From an uncultured Bacteroides sp. (GTDB lineage Bacteria; Bacteroidota; Bacteroidia; Bacteroidales; Bacteroidaceae): a stretch of 64,000 bases of DNA. Location of the stretch: contig USLU01000023.1 in the NCBI GenBank assembly GCA_900555635.1, positions 6,903 through 70,902 on the forward strand, read 5' to 3'. Positions 61,831 through 64,000 of this stretch are shown here, in pieces. The notes below the pieces were generated by a model. It was not told the DNA's origin, did not search any database, and saw only the letters and a program-made list of their open reading frames with translations. Positions within the stretch are counted from its first letter, which is position 1. Each line of letters starts with the position of its first letter. The translations under genes and the position numbers were made by a program.

Positions 61831-61924
61831 GTTAGTTCTGAGTTATTTGCTTGTGTTTTTCTTTCGACATGGTAGCGTAGCACTATTATAAGCAAATAAC
61901 TAATAACTCATAACTTATAACTAA
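61831..61924. repeat. AT-rich inverted repeat, copy D (TTATAAGTTA type)
   Basis: Left arm 61840-61852 pairs with 61890-61902 (12 of 13), and the right side continues with TAATAACTCATAACTTATAA to 61924. It begins 5 bp after the DUF5686 stop and ends next to the -7 box of the pantothenate kinase gene. Confidence 0.75.
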
Positions 61925-61930
61925 TTTTCG

Positions 61931-61938
61931 TATCTTTG
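61931..61938 (+). promoter_or_regulatory. -7 box of the pantothenate kinase gene
   Basis: TATCTTTG, 19 bp before the ATG. The region where a -33 element would be is occupied by repeat copy D. Confidence 0.55.
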
Positions 61939-61957
61939 CCGCAAATTACTTGAAACT

Positions 61958-62779
61958 ATGGGTATAGTAATAGGAATAGATGTGGGTGGAAGTACCACCA
62001 AAATCGTAGGAATCAATGAGGGGCAGATTCAGTCTCCAATGTTTATTACGGCTACCGATCCGGTGACCTCCTTGTTCGGCGCATTCGGAAAATATATTTA
62101 TGATAACGGCATTCAACTCTCTGACGTTGAACAGGTGATGCTGACAGGGGTAGGAAGTGCTTTTATAGACAGTCCACTCTATGGTTTACCTACCCGTAAG
62201 GCCGATGAATTCCTTGCTAATGGATTGGGTGCCCGTCATGCAATGGATATAAACCAAATGATTGTTGTTAGTATGGGTACGGGAACCTCATTTGTAAAAA
62301 TTGATGGTGACAATATACAGCATATTGGAGGTATGGGCATTGGTGGTGGAACTTTGCAGGGGCTTTCCCGCTTATTGTTGAAGACGCACGATATTCATCA
62401 AGTTGCCAAATTGGCGGAAAAAGGAGATGTAACCCGCGTTAACCTTCAAATTGGCGATATTTGTAACGTTGCTCTTCCTGACTTGCCGGTAAGCGCAACC
62501 GCTTCTTTATTTGGTAAAGCGGATAGTAACGCTTTGCCGGAAGATATTGCCGGCGGTATTATCTATACTGTGCTTCAAACGATTGGTGGTGCGGCAGTTC
62601 TATCGTCTCTGAACAGTCCTATCAAAGATTTTGTGCTGATAGGAAATCTTACTCAACTTCCGCAATGTAGGGAGGTGTTTCCTAAGATGGAAAATATTTA
62701 TCGTGTACGTTTTCATATACCGCCCTATGCTGAATATAGAACAGCGATAGGAGCGGCATTGGTATATTTACAGACTTGA
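61958..62779 (+). CDS. coaW: Type II pantothenate kinase
   Basis: Cytoplasmic kinase of 273 residues for the first step of coenzyme A synthesis. It has the ASKHA-fold signatures of the type II (CoaW/eukaryote-like) enzymes: phosphate loop IGIDVGGSTTKIVGI (residues 5-19), VSMGTGTSFVKIDG, GMGIGGGTLQGLSRLLL and FVLIGNLTQLP. The start is the first ATG after a -7 box. It converges with an esterase gene, the two stops being 4 bp apart. Confidence 0.9.
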   Translation: MGIVIGIDVGGSTTKIVGINEGQIQSPMFITATDPVTSLFGAFGKYIYDNGIQLSDVEQVMLTGVGSAFIDSPLYGLPTRKADEFLANGLGARHAMDINQMIVVSMGTGTSFVKIDGDNIQHIGGMGIGGGTLQGLSRLLLKTHDIHQVAKLAEKGDVTRVNLQIGDICNVALPDLPVSATASLFGKADSNALPEDIAGGIIYTVLQTIGGAAVLSSLNSPIKDFVLIGNLTQLPQCREVFPKMENIYRVRFHIPPYAEYRTAIGAALVYLQT

Positions 62780-62783
62780 TAAA

Positions 62784-63605
62784 CTATTTATCGGCATGTT
62801 TCTTCATCCAACTGTTTATCAGGATACAAGCCGGTGCAACTACTGTTCCATGATCGAAGCCTTCCATTTCATAAAGGGTGACTTCTTGTCCCAGGGCCTT
62901 TAAGAGTGCATACAAGTGTGCATTCTCCTCGTAACGCGCCAACATTTCCAATTTTCTATCTCCGGTGATAAGTATCATAGGAGAAGCGTCTTTTCTTACA
63001 TTATTGGAAGGCCCATACTTGTCTATGATAGGTAAATCAGAAGGTAATCCTCGTTCTTTACGGATGGTGTAGTGTGTGGTGGTTTGACCGCTTATAGGGA
63101 AGGCACCGGCCAGTTTGTTGGCATCCACTCCCCATTTTGCCAAGTAGCTTTTGTCAAGGTTGAGCATCAGGCTGAGGTATCCTCCGGCAGAGTGACCGGA
63201 AATATAAATCTTGTCTTTGTTACCTCCCAATCGTTCGATATTCTCAAATGTCCAAGCTACCGCTTCTGCTGCATCTTCTATATAAGACGGATTCTTGGCA
63301 CGGGGGCTTAATCGGTAATTTACTGCTATTACGGCATATCCCTGTTTTAGAAATTCTTTAGGAAAGTGCTTTTCTCCACCTTCAAGACCACCTCCATGAA
63401 ACCAAACGAGGGTAGCAAAGTCTTTTTTATTTGTGGGGTATTGGATGTCGAGCTTACAACGTTCTTGTTTATAAGTGTCTGTTTCTCCGGGGTGTAGGTA
63501 GGAGATGTTTTGTTGTGTTTGGTAGTCTTTTATCGACTCTTGTTGCTGGCTAAAGCATAGCAAAGCATAACAAATCATGAAAATACCGGTGATTATCTTT
63601 TTCAT
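62784..63605 (-). CDS. Secreted alpha/beta-hydrolase (carboxylesterase, BD-FAE-like)
   Basis: Esterase of 273 residues with a signal peptide (MKKIITGIFMICYALLCFSQ). The oxyanion-hole motif is FHGGGLEGG and the nucleophile elbow is SGHSAGGY; the acid and histidine of the triad are probably in ILITGDRK and EGFDHGT. Such enzymes remove acetyl or feruloyl groups from plant polysaccharides or act on lipids. ATG 63605 is used because the earlier ATG at 63647 coincides with the expected transcription start after the -7 box TACCTTTG (63662-63655). Confidence 0.85.
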   Translation of the reverse strand: MKKIITGIFMICYALLCFSQQQESIKDYQTQQNISYLHPGETDTYKQERCKLDIQYPTNKKDFATLVWFHGGGLEGGEKHFPKEFLKQGYAVIAVNYRLSPRAKNPSYIEDAAEAVAWTFENIERLGGNKDKIYISGHSAGGYLSLMLNLDKSYLAKWGVDANKLAGAFPISGQTTTHYTIRKERGLPSDLPIIDKYGPSNNVRKDASPMILITGDRKLEMLARYEENAHLYALLKALGQEVTLYEMEGFDHGTVVAPACILINSWMKKHADK

Positions 63606-63654
63606 AATATAATTAGGTGAAAGATTAAACAAATCAAGACTATGCAAAGGTAAT

Positions 63655-63662
63655 ACATTTTG
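63655..63662 (-). promoter_or_regulatory. -7 box of the esterase gene
   Basis: TACCTTTG on the minus strand, 50 bp before the chosen esterase start. Confidence 0.5.
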
Positions 63663-63705
63663 TGGTTTAATTGATTATTTCGTAGGAGTTTTGAATACTT
63701 TTTGT

Positions 63706-63736
63706 TTTGTACTTCAAGAAAATACTCTTATCTTTG
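63706..63736 (+). promoter_or_regulatory. Promoter of rpsA
   Basis: TTTG (63706-63709), 19-bp spacer and TATCTTTG (63729-63736), a full Bacteroides consensus, with a leader of about 60 bp to the ATG. Confidence 0.75.
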
Positions 63737-63801
63737 CACCCGATTTTTAAGAGTCAATATAAAGTCTCACTTAATTAACGAGTTAAACAATTTATTTATT
63801 A

Positions 63802-64000
63802 ATGGAAAATTTAAAAAATGTTGCTCCCATTGAAGACTTCAACTGGGATGCCTACGAAAACGGTGAAACCGTAACAAACGTAAGTCACGAAGACTTAGAA
63901 AAAGCGTATGACACTACGCTGAACAAAGTTAACGACCGTGAGGTAGTTGACGGAACCGTAATCGCAATGAACAAGCGTGAAGTAGTTGTGAACATCGGTT
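63802..64000 (+). CDS. rpsA: 30S ribosomal protein S1, N-terminal part (runs off the window)
   Basis: The reading frame from ATG 63802 begins MENLKNVAPIEDFNWDAYEN and continues through VTNVSHEDLEKAYDTTLNKV into the first S1 RNA-binding repeat (VVDGTVIAMNKREVVVNIG), where the window ends. This N-terminus is characteristic of Bacteroidetes S1. It binds mRNA on the 30S subunit and is especially important in this phylum, where Shine-Dalgarno sequences are rare. A full consensus promoter precedes it. Confidence 0.93.
   Translation, partial: MENLKNVAPIEDFNWDAYENGETVTNVSHEDLEKAYDTTLNKVNDREVVDGTVIAMNKREVVVNIG

Noticed and set aside
1..64000. tRNA, rRNA and complete insertion sequences
   Set aside because: None was found: no tRNA-like cloverleaf, no rRNA core sequences and no transposase-like protein among the open frames.

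Overview
The window looks like chromosomal DNA of a gut Bacteroides or a close relative. It carries SusC/SusD pairs, an ECF sigma/FecR switch, many secreted glycoside hydrolases, type III glutamine synthetase and DUF4836/DUF5063/DUF5686 proteins. Promoters follow the Bacteroides pattern TTTG-N19/20-TAnnTTTG. The species cannot be fixed by reading alone. No rRNA, tRNA, CRISPR array or complete insertion sequence was seen.

Layout. (1) 1-6.3 kb, plus strand: end of a zinc metallopeptidase, then GH97, GH43 and GH88, a hemicellulose or acidic-glycan set whose transporter must lie to the left. (2) 6.3-14.7 kb, minus strand: orphan TPR histidine kinase, GH31, a membrane-bound regulator joining a two-component-type periplasmic sensor directly to an AraC domain, and a LacI-type repressor. 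A four-copy 22-bp palindromic array lies in front of the AraC hybrid. (3) 14.8-20.8 kb, plus strand: a compact five-gene operon (aldo/keto reductase, lactonase-like amidohydrolase, FucP-like permease, zinc dehydrogenase, secreted beta-propeller enzyme) with an operator-like dyad in front and a hairpin behind. I infer oxidative catabolism of an L-hexose such as L-galactose or L-fucose. (4) 20.8-37.5 kb: a GlcNAc-glycan utilisation locus with GH84, two tandem SusC/SusD pairs (one SusC with an STN signalling domain), FecR, a divergent ECF sigma factor and GH20.

(5) 37.5-46.5 kb, minus strand, mostly housekeeping: FtsX-like permease, ABC ATPase, DUF4836 lipoprotein, RsmE, bifunctional nuclease, nucleoside permease, an RlmI-type methyltransferase, an RNase D-like exonuclease and DUF5063. 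A probable small RNA gene lies near 43.8 kb. (6) 46.5-49.1 kb: decayed accessory island with a 5'-truncated VapE-type gene fused to a 3'-truncated, nonsense-mutated DUF1016/YhcG gene, a 57-codon ORF, and an HU-like gene preceded by a promoter and a large hairpin. (7) 49.2-64 kb: FtsK, LolA-like protein, TrxB, a second GH20, a Crp/Fnr regulator, GlnN, DUF5686, type II pantothenate kinase, a secreted esterase and the start of rpsA.

Four intergenic regions share an AT-rich inverted repeat of the TTATAAGTTA type that sits directly after stop codons. In two cases it supplies the stop codon itself. The L-sugar operon with its regulators, this 3'-end repeat family, the small RNA candidate and the hairpin leader of the HU gene are the parts most worth following up.
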